From: Purpureocillium takamizusanense
Taxonomy: Eukaryota > Ascomycota > Sordariomycetes > Hypocreales > Ophiocordycipitaceae
Direction of reading: 5' to 3'
Length of the DNA stretch: 64,000 nucleotides
Assembly: GCF_022605165.1 (NCBI RefSeq)
Contig: NC_063069.1
Span: 310,001 to 374,000, forward strand
In this document: piece after piece, positions 47,884 through 58,997 of the stretch
Position numbering within the stretch: position 1 is the stretch's first letter
Layout of the letters: the number at the start of each line of letters is the position of its first letter
Position numbers and translations under genes: made by a program
Notes under the pieces: model-generated
What the model saw: the letters and a program-made list of their open reading frames with translations, nothing else
The model's database searches: none
What the model was told of the DNA's origin: nothing

Positions 47884-50280
47884 AAGGCGGTCGTCTCGAC
47901 TATAAGGAGTAATTATAAAGCTTATTAATAGTAAAGATATAATAGCTTATAAGGTATAGTTTCTCATTACTATTTCGGTAGCGCATTAATATTATAATAT
48001 ATATATAGTGCCTTAGTGCTTAAGGTTAAGGTATATACTTACGCGTAGTTATAGCCTTAGGCTACTATATTTAATATACCTTTTATATATATAGTCTATT
48101 CGCTTACGAATAGCTTCCTTTTCCCTTTTTTAATACCTTTATAGTATTTTTTACCGTCTCCTCGCTTATCGTTATTTCTTTTTTTATATATTATCTTCGT
48201 CCCTATACTTATCTCTTACTTTATATAAGTATTCTTATCCCTACTTATTATTAATTCGCTAACGTTTTAATTACTTATAGTATACCTCTTATTAAGATTC
48301 CTCGCTACTATAATTATAGCTAATTTCGTACCTTTAGTCTAGAGACTTTACTTATAAGTCGCCTATACCTTAAGCTTACGTCTTAGCGGATACTAACGTT
48401 CTTTACTTACTATTATATAGGTAGCCTAGCTCTTAGTAGCGAGTCGTTTATAAGCGGTAAGAGGACTTATAAAGCGTTAGCTATATTAGGTATATTTAAC
48501 CCGTTTCGTTTTACCTCTTATTACTTATTTAATAAGTAGACTTATAGCGAGTCGGCGGTAAGTCGCTATTCCTTTACTTTAGCTTCTTTCTATATTACCG
48601 ATATTAAAACTCGCCTCCCTTTACTTTATAGCTCTATAGTACTATTTATATTAAATAATAATAATAATAATATTTTTAATACTATTTTACGTTATTTTAC
48701 TTAAGCTTATTATTACCTACCTCTTTCGAGCGAGTTAGTAATAAATCGCTTTTACGTTACTTTAATTAATATAACTCCTACCCTATCTATTAGTGCCCTT
48801 AACGCGGCGATTAATCGCCCTTCTTTCGCTCCTTTATTAGCGTTATCTTAGGGCCTTAACGTTTATTCTTTTACTTTAGGTTCTTTATCGCTTTTATCTT
48901 AGGCCCCTTTTATTTAGCCTTCTATTAAGAATCCCTTAATATTTTCCTTTATTTAGTTATTACTTTTTAGTTTTATACCCTTAACTTAAGAGCGAAGCGC
49001 TTTTAATAACTTTATTAATAATTTAGAGGACCTTAGCTATATTAATTATATAGTATAGATTTCCGATTTATAGGCGGCCTTTATAGATAGTAAAGAAGGT
49101 TATATTAGCTTAGAGGAGTATAGCTTTATTAGCGAGATTCTCGCTAACGATTTAATACCTCTTTATCTTTATTACCTTTATCCCTTAGCCTATAGTACTT
49201 TTTATCGCTACTACCTTACCTTAAAGTCCTAGGAGACTCTTATTATCTCCGTTAAAGAATAGTATATATATTATTTTTATATTTATAATAGGTATTTTAA
49301 GAAGTAGTAAATTACCCTTAATTTCTTCGAGTATCTTAACTATATTTAGGCCGCTATTAGTATTTATTATTATTAGTAATATTTTTTTAGCTCGTAGAAT
49401 AATTCTTATATTTTAGTAAGTCTTCTTAAATTTATCTAGCTTTCGCTAGCTTTTCGCTACTTAATTATTAACGCTTAATAAGTTACTACCTTCTATAAGG
49501 GAAATCGTAATAATTATAATATTATCTACGCTTAGGTCTAAAGTATTACCGAGACTTATATTAAGGACTTTAAGGACCTTATTTTTTTACTAGAGATTCG
49601 CTAGCGCCTCGCCTATAAGGTATACTAACTTATTATCTCTTTTAATAGCGTTAAAAAAGGCTATCGTTTTAAGTATAGTTTAGTAAGTACTAAAAAGTCT
49701 ATTATCGAAGTAATAGCGAAATATAAGAAACTTATTACGTTATGCTAGGCGCTTATCTTACGCTAATATCCCCCTTTCCTTATTTTTATAATAAGTGCTC
49801 TTTTCGCTCTTATTTCGCTATTTAGTCGCTAATAGCTTTTTTAATCGCGCGATAAAGTCTTTAATTAAAAAATAATAATAACGCTATACTTAATATTAGG
49901 CGATAATAGATTTTTAGCGTAAAGTACTATATTAATAGCGATTTACTATAATATTAAAGAGCTACTTATCTATAGCGAGATTAAGGATATATTCTTTATC
50001 GATATTATATTAGAGTTCCTTATCCCCGACCTATAGATTTAATACTATTATACTAGCGATTCGCTAGCGACTTTTATAGCCTTTATTAAGCCTTAGCTTT
50101 TAAGTATTAAGGTAGTTTAAGGTTAACGCTAAGTTTTAACGCGCTAGGTTTTTCTTCTTATCTATCTCTATAGGTATATAATAGATCGTTCCTTACTTTC
50201 TATCCTTAATTAACTAGCTTTTCGCTTTTAATTTAGCTTTAATTTAATACTTTAATAATAAGTAGCGATTATATTTAAGG
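47884..50280. other. unassigned 2.4-kb segment inside the element
   Basis: This lies between the chromodomain remnant and the 3' LTR. It is fully RIP-mutated and has no domain I recognise. Because nearly every frame looks readable once stops are treated as mutated Gln/Trp, I could not decide whether it held an extra ORF (either strand), a nested insertion or a long 3' leader. Confidence 0.6.
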
Positions 50281-50530
50281 CATTTCTTATATTTAATATT
50301 AGGACTTATTAATTATATTCTATAGGCTATCCTTTCTATTTAATAAGGTAGGCTAGGGTACTATACCTATAGCGGTATTCTTTTATATCCTTTACTTCTT
50401 ACTTATTATCGTCGTTAATAAGGTTAAGTATAAGTATCGATTCGTTATTAATTTACTCTCTTAGCCTTACGATTTAGGGTTTTAAAAGGCTAACGTAAAA
50501 TATATTATAGATATAAGCGTATTTATTAAG
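50281..50530 (-). pseudogene. chromodomain remnant
   Basis: The minus strand reads through KEYRYRYSTLAYLIK and, after one stop taken as mutated Trp, continues with PIEYN. This is the chromodomain core plan (strand, strand, then the W-x-x-E/Y-N helix start) found at the integrase C-terminus of fungal chromoviruses. Confidence 0.7.
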
Positions 50531-50939
50531 GAGCGCTAGCTAGTATGCCTAGGATCTAATATATTAAAGGATATAAAATAGGCTAATATATTTAAGTAAG
50601 AGCTTCCTTTTATTACCTTTAAGGTATAAGTTCTTTATAAATAACTTAATTAAGTCGCCTATTTTTAAGGCTAGTTCTTTATGCCGTTTATTATAATATT
50701 TCGCTTATAACTTAATAGCTTTTCGCTAGTATTTATATAATCGCTCCTATAATACTATTAGCTATTATAGTCTAGCTTAGGCGTTAAGTATATCTCTTTT
50801 AGTCGCTATATTTCCTAGGCGGAAGCGAATCGCTAGCTTATAGCTTATTAATATATTATTAAGCGTTAGTCTTATAGTTATATTAATCGCGCTATTATAT
50901 ATAAATTGCGCTTATTATAATAATTAGGCTTAATTAGTT

Positions 50940-51310
50940 TAGTTAGCTATAATAAAATAATAGAGGTAATACTTAAGGGTTTAGTTTATCTACTTTATTT
51001 AGCTATTAGTTTAAAGGTAGAACGCTATAGATAACTATTATTTAATCTTTAAGGCCTAATATAGCTATAACTAAAAGTCGCTCGTAAATACTAAGCCCCT
51101 ATTTAAGACGACGCTATTACGTACTTTAAATTAAAGCTTAACCTTATTATAGAAGAGCTTTATAAGCTTAGTTATATTAATATCTATATAGTAAAGGAGG
51201 AATAATAAATACTTAATATATCGATCTATAATTACTAAGATAGCGTTATAGGTTCGCTAGTTCTATTCGGTCTCTAATAACCCTATAATAAAGTCTATTA
51301 TAACTTTTAA
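50940..51310 (-). pseudogene. integrase catalytic core remnant
   Basis: The minus strand shows IDFIIGLLETE, then VIIDRYIKYLLFL, then VLNRGLVFTSDF, matching the D,D-35-E core segments of Ty3/Gypsy integrases. Stops at former Gln/Trp codons and changed glycines agree with RIP. Confidence 0.8.
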
Positions 51311-51989
51311 TTATAGTCTCTAAAGGATTAAGAGCGACTCGAGCTTACTATATAGTTAGTACCTCTTAGCTATTACCCCTTAATATATAGTATATAACTA
51401 AACGTACTATCGTATATCCCTTAATATACCTAGCTAATAAAAGACTCTATAGAGTAACTCTATTATATATTAGACTCTAAAATAGCTAGCTAGGGGATTA
51501 TTATAGTAGACTCTTAAGAGTTCTTATTTAATAGTCTCTTCTATCGGTATATAAATATATTTATTATAGTATAGTAGATTATTTAAGCTTATCTTTTAGG
51601 TCCTATCCTTACTATCCTTATACCTTTAAGTTATAAAAGCGATTCGCTAACGAGCTTTTTTATCTTTACCTTAAATATATTTAATTAATTCTTTAAGGTC
51701 TACTATTAGTTCTTTATAGACCGCCTCTCTTACTAGAGTATACTTAACTTAAGTATAAAGTAATAAAGGATCTTACTTAATATATTTCCTTACTTAATAG
51801 CTAAGTTTAGGGTTCTTTAATATAGTCTTAACTTAGGTTAATTAGCCTTAGTCTAGGATAGGGGAATATTATTCCCTCGCTAGCTCTTTACTCTATCCCT
51901 TATAATATATTACCTTTATTATTACTTCTTTAACTATTACTAACCGGCTTTATAGATCTAATAGTAAGTAAGTATTTACTAGTATTTCG

Positions 51990-52280
51990 CTAATATAGTT
52001 AAGCCTTCTTAATAGCCCGTCTATAAGGTTATTCTTCCTTAAACGATACTTAATTATAAAGTTAAATAGCATTAGGGCTATATACTATTATACCTACCTC
52101 CTATTTAGCTTTACTTAGCTTATAAACGTCTAGAGGTTATAATAGTCGGAAAGGACTTTAATAGGGCTTACCGCCCCCTTAGCGTAATATCGCTAATATT
52201 TAAACGACTCTATAATCGTAAATATCTCTTTATTAAGGGTATTATAGTTTACCTCTTTAAATTTAAATTTCTACGACTAA
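51990..52280 (-). pseudogene. RNase H remnant
   Basis: The minus strand reads NYNTLNKEIFTIIESFK, then KVLSDYYNLQTF, LNRRQV and IIKYRLRKNNLIDGL, the usual RNase H and connection-domain landmarks of Ty3/Gypsy pol. Confidence 0.82.
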
Positions 52281-52499
52281 AAAATAATAAAATACTATCG
52301 TCCCTCTTCGTTTAGCTAGGATAAGATCCTAGCTATAGTATAGTTTAATATATCCGTCTCGATATATATTAGCCTAATAGGATTAAAATACTATAATAAA
52401 GGCATATCTTAAAAGGCTAGTTTAAGCTATTTAAACGCGGCTCTTTCGCTAGCGTTTAGCTTTACGCTACTTAGCTTTTTACTATTTTAGCTACTTTTA

Positions 52500-53100
52500 A
52501 AGAGCGCTATAAGAGGGGCGGCGATCTTAGAATATTAATAGATAAACTTACGATAGAAGTTATAGAACTTAAGGAAGACTTAGATCTCTTAGAACGTTTA
52601 AGGCTCTTATTAATTAGCGATAGCTTATATCCGGCGAGGATCTATCGAAACGCTAATACTTAAGAGGATAAACCTTAGGAATTTAATAGAGCTTTAATAA
52701 AATATATATTTAATAAGGTTAGCGTAGAGCTTTACTTACTATATATATTTTAAGACTTATATAAAGTATTTAATATATTCTTCTTATATCTTTAAGAAAA
52801 TAAAGATATTATTTAAGTATATAATATAGATAATATTAACTAGCCCTTAAAGCGCTAAATAAATATAATTCTAAAAGGTAGTTAAGGCATTTATTAGGCT
52901 AAAGGGCATAATTAAGTACTTAAAGTAGCTATAATAAGTATAAAAAGTAGTCTTCTATTTATCTCCCTCTTAAATATAAATCTTATAGTAAGTATCCTTA
53001 ACGTTAATCTTAATAAAATACTAAGCGCCTTTATAGTAGTCTATAATCTTAAATATAAAGGGGAGTATATAACGATTTTTTACTAAAATATAATTAAGCT
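52500..53100 (-). pseudogene. reverse transcriptase remnant
   Basis: The minus strand shows the fingers/palm segment FKYLIMPFSLINALTTF and the catalytic box as YLNN (52808-52819) in place of YLDD. Both aspartate codons have changed GAT/GAC to AAT, the G-to-A change RIP makes. Boundaries are approximate. Confidence 0.82.
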
Positions 53101-53949
53101 TATAATAATCTATATATAACCGAAGAGTATTATCTTTCTTAAGTACGAAAAAGATAGGGGTACTTGCTAGGCTCTTTAAATATTATATCTACCCTTTTAC
53201 TAGGTTTTCGCTAATATAGCTATAAAGCTCCTTTAGTTTAGTCTATAAGAGCGAGTAGAGAGGGCTATATAGCGGGACTATATTAAAGAGGAGGTTAATT
53301 ATATAATCTATCTCTTTATAGCGTAGTAATATCTTTACTTAAGTAATATTAAATATATCTTTAAAGTATACTACTTTATATAGTAAAGGGCTAGTTCCTT
53401 ATTTACTATTCGCTACCTCTTCGCTCTCTCTTAGTAATAAAGGGCTTAGCTCTTTTTCCTATACTATAATATATACCCTTACGTTATTTCGATATATATA
53501 AATAAATCTCTATTCCTTTAATATCTTCGAGCCTACTTAATTATATTTAAACTATTACTTATAGGTAGTAAGGGTTAAGTAGACTTAATATTTTATAAGT
53601 ATCGGTATACTTAATAAAATAAGGTACCCTTTTAGCTTTAAATTATAGTTAATAGCGATATAAAGGCGAATTAAGTAACGTTCTTAGCCTTAATTATCTT
53701 TTATTGTAATTAATACTTCTTAGACCCTATACTAAGGAATATAAAGCTCCTTTAATACTCTTAATCTAAGGGTCTTTTAAGGTAATTATTATAGCTATTA
53801 TTATTACGTAAAGGCAATATTAATAAGGTCTACCTTTAAGTATATATTAAGCCCTATATATATCTATACCTCTTATTATAAGCGAATCGCTATTAATATT
53901 ATTAAGTATTATATCGCCCTCTCTATTATAAGTTCCTTTAAGGCGCGGG

Positions 53950-55030
53950 CGTTTACCTTAACTATTAGGAGTTTTTTAATACGTTTATATTACCCCTTTC
54001 TTTAGTAAGCTTAAGGTATAACCTCTTAAAGTAGTCTTTATTTCTATAATAGAAATACTATAACTTTTCCTTAACTATTAATATCGTTAGAATAATATTT
54101 ACCTCGCTAGCTAAGGTAAATAGTCTTCCTCTTTATTTACTACTTATATTCTATATACCTCCCCTTTATAGGATTTTCGCTACTTATCTACCCTTATAGG
54201 AGGTAAGTTCCTTTTACTTAATCTTATAGTCTATAAAGTCCTAAACTTACTAAGCGATCTTTATTATAGCCTTATAGGTCTTATTTTTAATAAATATCTA
54301 TAGGTTAATTTAATGCTATAACTTAAAGCATAGCTTATTAAAGAACGTAAAGGTATAGTCTATTTCGCTAGTATATTTAAAGTACTTTTCTACTAAATCT
54401 AAATATAAACTAAAGTTAGTAAGTAATTAATTCTCTTATTAGGTTATATTTTATCTTTAAGTAATAAAATTCGCCTTATAGTTAGCTAAATCCTAAAGGA
54501 GTACTTATATTTAATCCTTAAAGGCTATCTAGCTTATCTTTAATTACTCCCTTTTACTCCTAGGCTAATCGTTAAGGTATCGGTCTTATCTTGCCCGTCC
54601 CTCGCGATATATATAATCTAAGGTAAAGATAATCTTCTTCCTATCTTTTTAGAACTTCTAAGGTACCTTAATAAAGGTACGCTTAATGTCCTATAGCTAG
54701 TCTTAATACCTCTAAGGGTTAGTAAGATAGCCTAGCTTTAAGAAGTTCGCTACCTTTACCTTATTACTTTAGTTACTACTAGAGGAATTAGGAGTACCTT
54801 ACCTCCGCTTCGGTAATATTATATTAATGCCTTTACCTTAAGTAAGAGACTTATATAACCGTCTCTCCCTCTCTTAAAGTAACTAAAGCTCTTTAAGCTA
54901 CTCGATACGAAGATAGATTACTTAAGCTTATTCTTTAACTAGAATCTCCCTTTAGGCATCTATACTACCTATCGTAGCTTATATTATATCGGATATCCTA
55001 ATAGTATTACTAATAGGGTTGCCCTCTATT
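53950..55030 (-). pseudogene. gag remnant
   Basis: The minus strand reads through a predicted coiled coil (REILVKE, RIEQLKELQ, RERRLYK) and a capsid-like stretch with IIFTLDYIYREGRA and IDYTFTFFNKLCFKLQ, then a degraded zinc knuckle (FYYRNKD for FYCGNKD). The placement after the 5' LTR fits gag. Confidence 0.7.
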
Positions 55031-55121
55031 AGCGTAATACTATATAATATACTTGCATTATAGTAGCTCCTCGCTAGCGCTATCGTCGCTTTTAAGTAAC
55101 TATAAAAAAAGCTTTAGGAAT

Positions 55122-55318
55122 TATAAGGCAATAGTACGGTTAGTTTAATTAAGTAAGAGAGATAATAGCTATATTAGCCGTTAGGCTACGCCTATCGCTA
55201 CGGATATAGACTAAAGCTTAAGGAGCTTAAATAGTAAAACGTAAGCGAGCTATATAAGGATATTCCCCTATAGCTAATAGTTACGTAGCTACTAGTCCTA
55301 GCTGCCCGGGATCTTATA
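55122..55318 (-). repeat. 5' LTR
   Basis: 197 bp, with the same termini as the left copy, immediately followed by AGTCC. Confidence 0.93.
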
Positions 55319-55323
55319 AGTCC
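55319..55323. repeat. target-site duplication, right copy
   Basis: AGTCC, identical to 47667-47671. Confidence 0.85.
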
Positions 55324-55920
55324 TATCTTCTCTATTTATAATTAAATAAGAAATATACTTTAGCGCTTATTTAGTCTATTATATAGCTATAAGACCTTTT
55401 TAATTAGCTTAAAGATATAGCGATATAAGGTCCTACCTTACTTCTTTACCGCCTATTTTATCGCCTAAGTCTTATAGGTTACTTTATACGTCTATATCTT
55501 CTATATAGAGCGGAGAGAGTAGAGCTCTATAGGTATCTCTATTTATAGACTTACTACTCCTCTCTCGCGCTATCTACTAGTTATAGCTAATAAATATAAG
55601 TTAGTAAGATCAGTACTAACTAACCCTATAGAAATAAATAGGCAGAACGTATTATTGCTATAATATAGCTAATATTAATATATAGCGTTTAGTATATATC
55701 CTGCGCCTTAATTAATGCTATTAATACCGCGTATTAATTATAATAATTGCCTACTAGCTAAAGGGACGTAATATATAAAATAACCTATCGCTCTAAGTTA
55801 TATAATGCGACGCTATAATGCGTTTACGGCCGCGGTAGGCTTTAGAGTCCTATATTTGCACTATATAATCTAATTAGCTACTATAAATGCCTAGTTATAG
55901 AGGGCGGCTCGGGGGGGGGG
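55324..55920. other. RIP-mutated repeat remnant, right of the retroelement
   Basis: The continuation of the older AT-rich repeat split by the element. It ends abruptly at a run of ten G (55911-55920), after which composition returns to normal within a few bases. No open frame. Confidence 0.7.
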
Positions 55921-56292
55921 ACATATGTTGACTCAAGCTGTGCTAGCCTAATGCACACACCCCATGGGAAAACTCAACACGCAACTCTCGGCTTTTAGTC
56001 AAAACTTCGTCTTCACGACGCTCGCCTGTCAACGGCGGTATTCGGTGCGCGTGCGACACTCGAGACATAGCAGGCGTGTTTGATATTGCTCATGTTTCTG
56101 TGACATCTAGCCTATCAAAATCCGCAAACATTAGCATACACATTCTTTATGTGTGGCAGTAGAACAAGCTTTTCGCTTTTGCCAATCCTTTTCGAGGCAA
56201 GGACAATGTAGATATTTTCTCAATGGACTATCATGCCAGACGGGGCATAGTCATATGGCAACCACCCTTGGCTACATGTACGCACTTGACCT
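55921..56292. other. 3' flank of the secreted-protein gene
   Basis: Normal composition; nothing recognised. Confidence 0.45.
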
Positions 56293-56747
56293 TCAGGTAT
56301 CGAGTTGCTCCGGCTTATAGAACCTGGCGGCACACTGGATTCTGTCTACACGTAAAGTGTATGGCCGCACAGTTCCTCGTTTGATGCCACATTGTCTAAG
56401 CGTAGACATCCATGACGCAAGGTTCTCCAGAGGCCACAGTTCCTTGTCGGCCTGTCCGTAGAGGCTGTTCAGCTGCGAGGCGCCTGCCGATACGGCAAGC
56501 TCAAGCCACTCGACGCTTCCCGGACTCGGTAGTGGCACTGGAATCTTTTCAACCTTTGTGTCAGTCAGGTAATATGACCCGAGCGAGCCAATGGTCTGGA
56601 TAATAAGCGACTTACCTTTGGAAACTGCTTGTGGGTAATGTTCGAAGCCCCTTCAACGCAATCAGGCACGATTTGCGAGTTGGCGAGTTCGGACCTGGCG
56701 GCAAGAAGGCTGGCATAGATGCCAAGGATTGAACCAAAATATTTCAT
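56293..56747 (-). CDS. predicted small secreted protein
   Basis: Two exons, 56616-56747 and 56293-56553, with a 62-base intron (GTAAGT donor, AAAG acceptor) in phase 0, giving 130 residues. Residues 1-22 form a signal peptide (MKYFGSILGIYASLLAARSELA). The mature part has three cysteines (PDCVEG, RQCGIK, IQCAAR), one sequon (NIT) and a helix-rich centre (SVEWLELAVSAGASQLNSL). I recognise no family. It is the first gene right of the RIP-mutated compartment, about 0.4 kb from its edge, a setting often seen for fungal effector candidates; a role in host interaction is only inferred from this. Confidence 0.6.
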
Positions 56748-58997
56748 GACGTATGGGTTTTGTGATATGGCGAGATTGAATGTATTGTGGGCATGAACTG
56801 TTGGTCCCTGCTACGTCATTGCTTCGAGAGAGCTTGCGGGAGAGGCAACTGACTTTTATAGAGAAACGCAAGTCTTTGATCCACACTTCAGTCGTACGAT
56901 TCCTTCATATAAAACGACTTGGCTTGGAATCGCGTCTCACCAGTGCTGTCACTATCCCGTGCTGTCATGGCCCGCCTGGTATTGTGCATCCGGTGCGTGT
57001 ATGAGGAACTCGGTGGCTGGCGGGCAGTGAGCATCGAATCAATACTCCTCCAGCAATACCCCGAGCATCTGACTTGAGTGAATCCGCTGGTTTGATCCGT
57101 TGTATGTAACGCCACTTATCACCGTCAGCATCCATTGTCAAGTTTTTACCCAGGAACCCGATGCTAGCAGTGCACCATGAGACCGTGGCAAGAGACGCAT
57201 GAACTCATGTACGTTAGCAGCTCGAACCCGGCAGACGCCATGCGCCGGCAGTAGAGCAAACAGAGAAGACCCAAAGCACGAGCAAGCCCCATTCTCGACT
57301 ACCCATGTATTTGGTCCCCGTATTGTGATGTGTTCCTGAGGGGCACGCAGAGGGCGCGGTTCAGGCTGAAGATGACGGCTCCCACGTCAACATGCATCCT
57401 CCACCATGGGATTGAAGGCTTTTATGGTCTTACGTATGGGCACCACATCAATGTTCCTGCCGGCTGCCTACAGGATTTCCCAAGTCTTCGACCTCTCGGG
57501 CCCTGTGAACCGACCACCCAACCAGCTCTTTCGGCCGTGTACCGGGGTCCGCCGGCCCCACACGGAGCCGATCGGGCTTGCCGGGGTGGAGGTGAGGGGG
57601 CGGGCTGATGCGGGTGGCGCGGGCATGATTGGCCATGAGCCTTCATGATCCAGAATGACTCATTTTGGCTCATGCTCGCTCACTCTGAGCAGCACGGCTC
57701 GCGACAGTGTCAACAGCCTGAAGCTACACAGTGTTTCGGGTTCGCTGTGTGTGCTTGGTCCGTCCGTCTTTCAACAGCCCGCCCGACGCGACCCGCCCGA
57801 CGCACGCAGTGGCGAGGGATTGTGCGGCGACGACCCATCATCTTGGATGGGCAGAATACTTTCCACTTTATATCTGCGAGTTGCGAGACATAATCTCATT
57901 CAAACATGTTGCTCTTTGTCGTCTAGTGCCGGTGAGAGCACAGTCTGGGCCCGTATTGATGAAAGCCCGCGCGCCACTGGGGTCCTGTTACGCCAGCTGC
58001 AGCCCAGTGAGGCTAAACGGTAGCTACACAGGTGGTGCGGAAGAGTGCATGTATCCGCGTGCCGTAAGAAAACATCGGCAGAAGAGCATCACCATGATTC
58101 ATCCTCACTCACTCTGGCGATGTTCCCCCCCTTCTCTCCCTGGAAGAGATGAAGAGAGCAGGCCTTGCGGTCGTCCCCTGTCTCTGAACGCCGCAAAACA
58201 CGTCCCCGCGGCCTTTTGACCGGGTCCGTGTAGCACGGGGAGCGGTATCCGATGCCCAAAGAAGCAATGATGACGAGCGTTCATGGGAACAGGCCGGGAT
58301 GCGCGTGACGGATATGAGCCGTTGAGCAGAGGAACAAGGTCGCGATATGACGACGGAATGAGGGGGTGCTGGTGATACAGGGCTGCAGGGCAACGTCAGC
58401 TCCCACGTATATAAGCCCATGTCGCGATGTTTTCTTGCTACACGTAGATCATGGGTTGCAATGAATGACCAGACGACGGGGCAACTCGGTTGACCCAAGA
58501 GGTGGCGGGCTATGTTTCAACAGCTGCGAAGATTCGATCTTGTGCAGAGACTCGGTCGGTGATCAGTGACCCTGCTTGTTGCTTGAGGGTCCCAATTCCC
58601 CAACGTAAGCTTCCTCTCCTGTACCCCTCAGATCATTGGGTCCGACGCGTATACACATGGGCACCACGGCAGCAGTGATGAAAGAAACGGAATTTGATGA
58701 TTACTGCAATGAATTATCACGCAATCAAAGGAAGAGAATCGACATCGTCTGAGTTGCTTCAACCCAAAAACTTGCTTTGCCTCGCTTAAGTTAGCCCTGG
58801 GTGCTAACACTGAGCATACAGCAGATCACTGTCTGGTGGCATGGAACCAGTCGAGAAGGCGGAACACACGAGGGAATGAGCTTCAAGGCAGAATATATGA
58901 CAATGAATTGTTAAAAAAAAAAGACTCAAATGATGGCTAAACTGGTAAAACAAACAAAACACGCTCTTGTTGCTTTCTTTCTTTGTACAATTCCTCT
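56748..58997. other. 2.25-kb intergenic stretch, no supported gene
   Basis: Frames at 57.3-58.5 kb overlap on both strands and lack domains, ATG context and splice sites. A short A tract lies at about 58912-58922, next to the bZIP gene's 3' end. Confidence 0.4.

Larger units (their letters stand above)
47672..55318 (-). mobile_element. RIP-inactivated Ty3/Gypsy chromovirus LTR retrotransposon
   Basis: A 7,647-bp element bounded by two 197-bp direct repeats with TATAAG...CTTATA ends, the expected RIP product of TGTAAG...CTTACA, and flanked by a 5-bp AGTCC target duplication. Reading the minus strand with TAA/TAG taken as mutated Gln/Trp codons, I recognise gag (about 55.0-53.95 kb), reverse transcriptase (about 53.1-52.5), RNase H (about 52.3-52.0), integrase (about 51.3-50.94) and a chromodomain (about 50.5-50.3). 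This order defines Ty3/Gypsy chromoviruses. A G-rich polypurine tract abuts the left LTR, which fixes the minus-strand orientation. No intact frame remains, so it is dead. Confidence 0.92.

Noticed and set aside
49020..50050. A definite antisense gene in the plus strand within the retroelement
   Set aside because: One plus-strand frame reads fairly well with stops taken as Trp/Gln, but so do frames on the minus strand. In DNA this heavily RIP-mutated the test has no power, so it is reported only as an unassigned segment.
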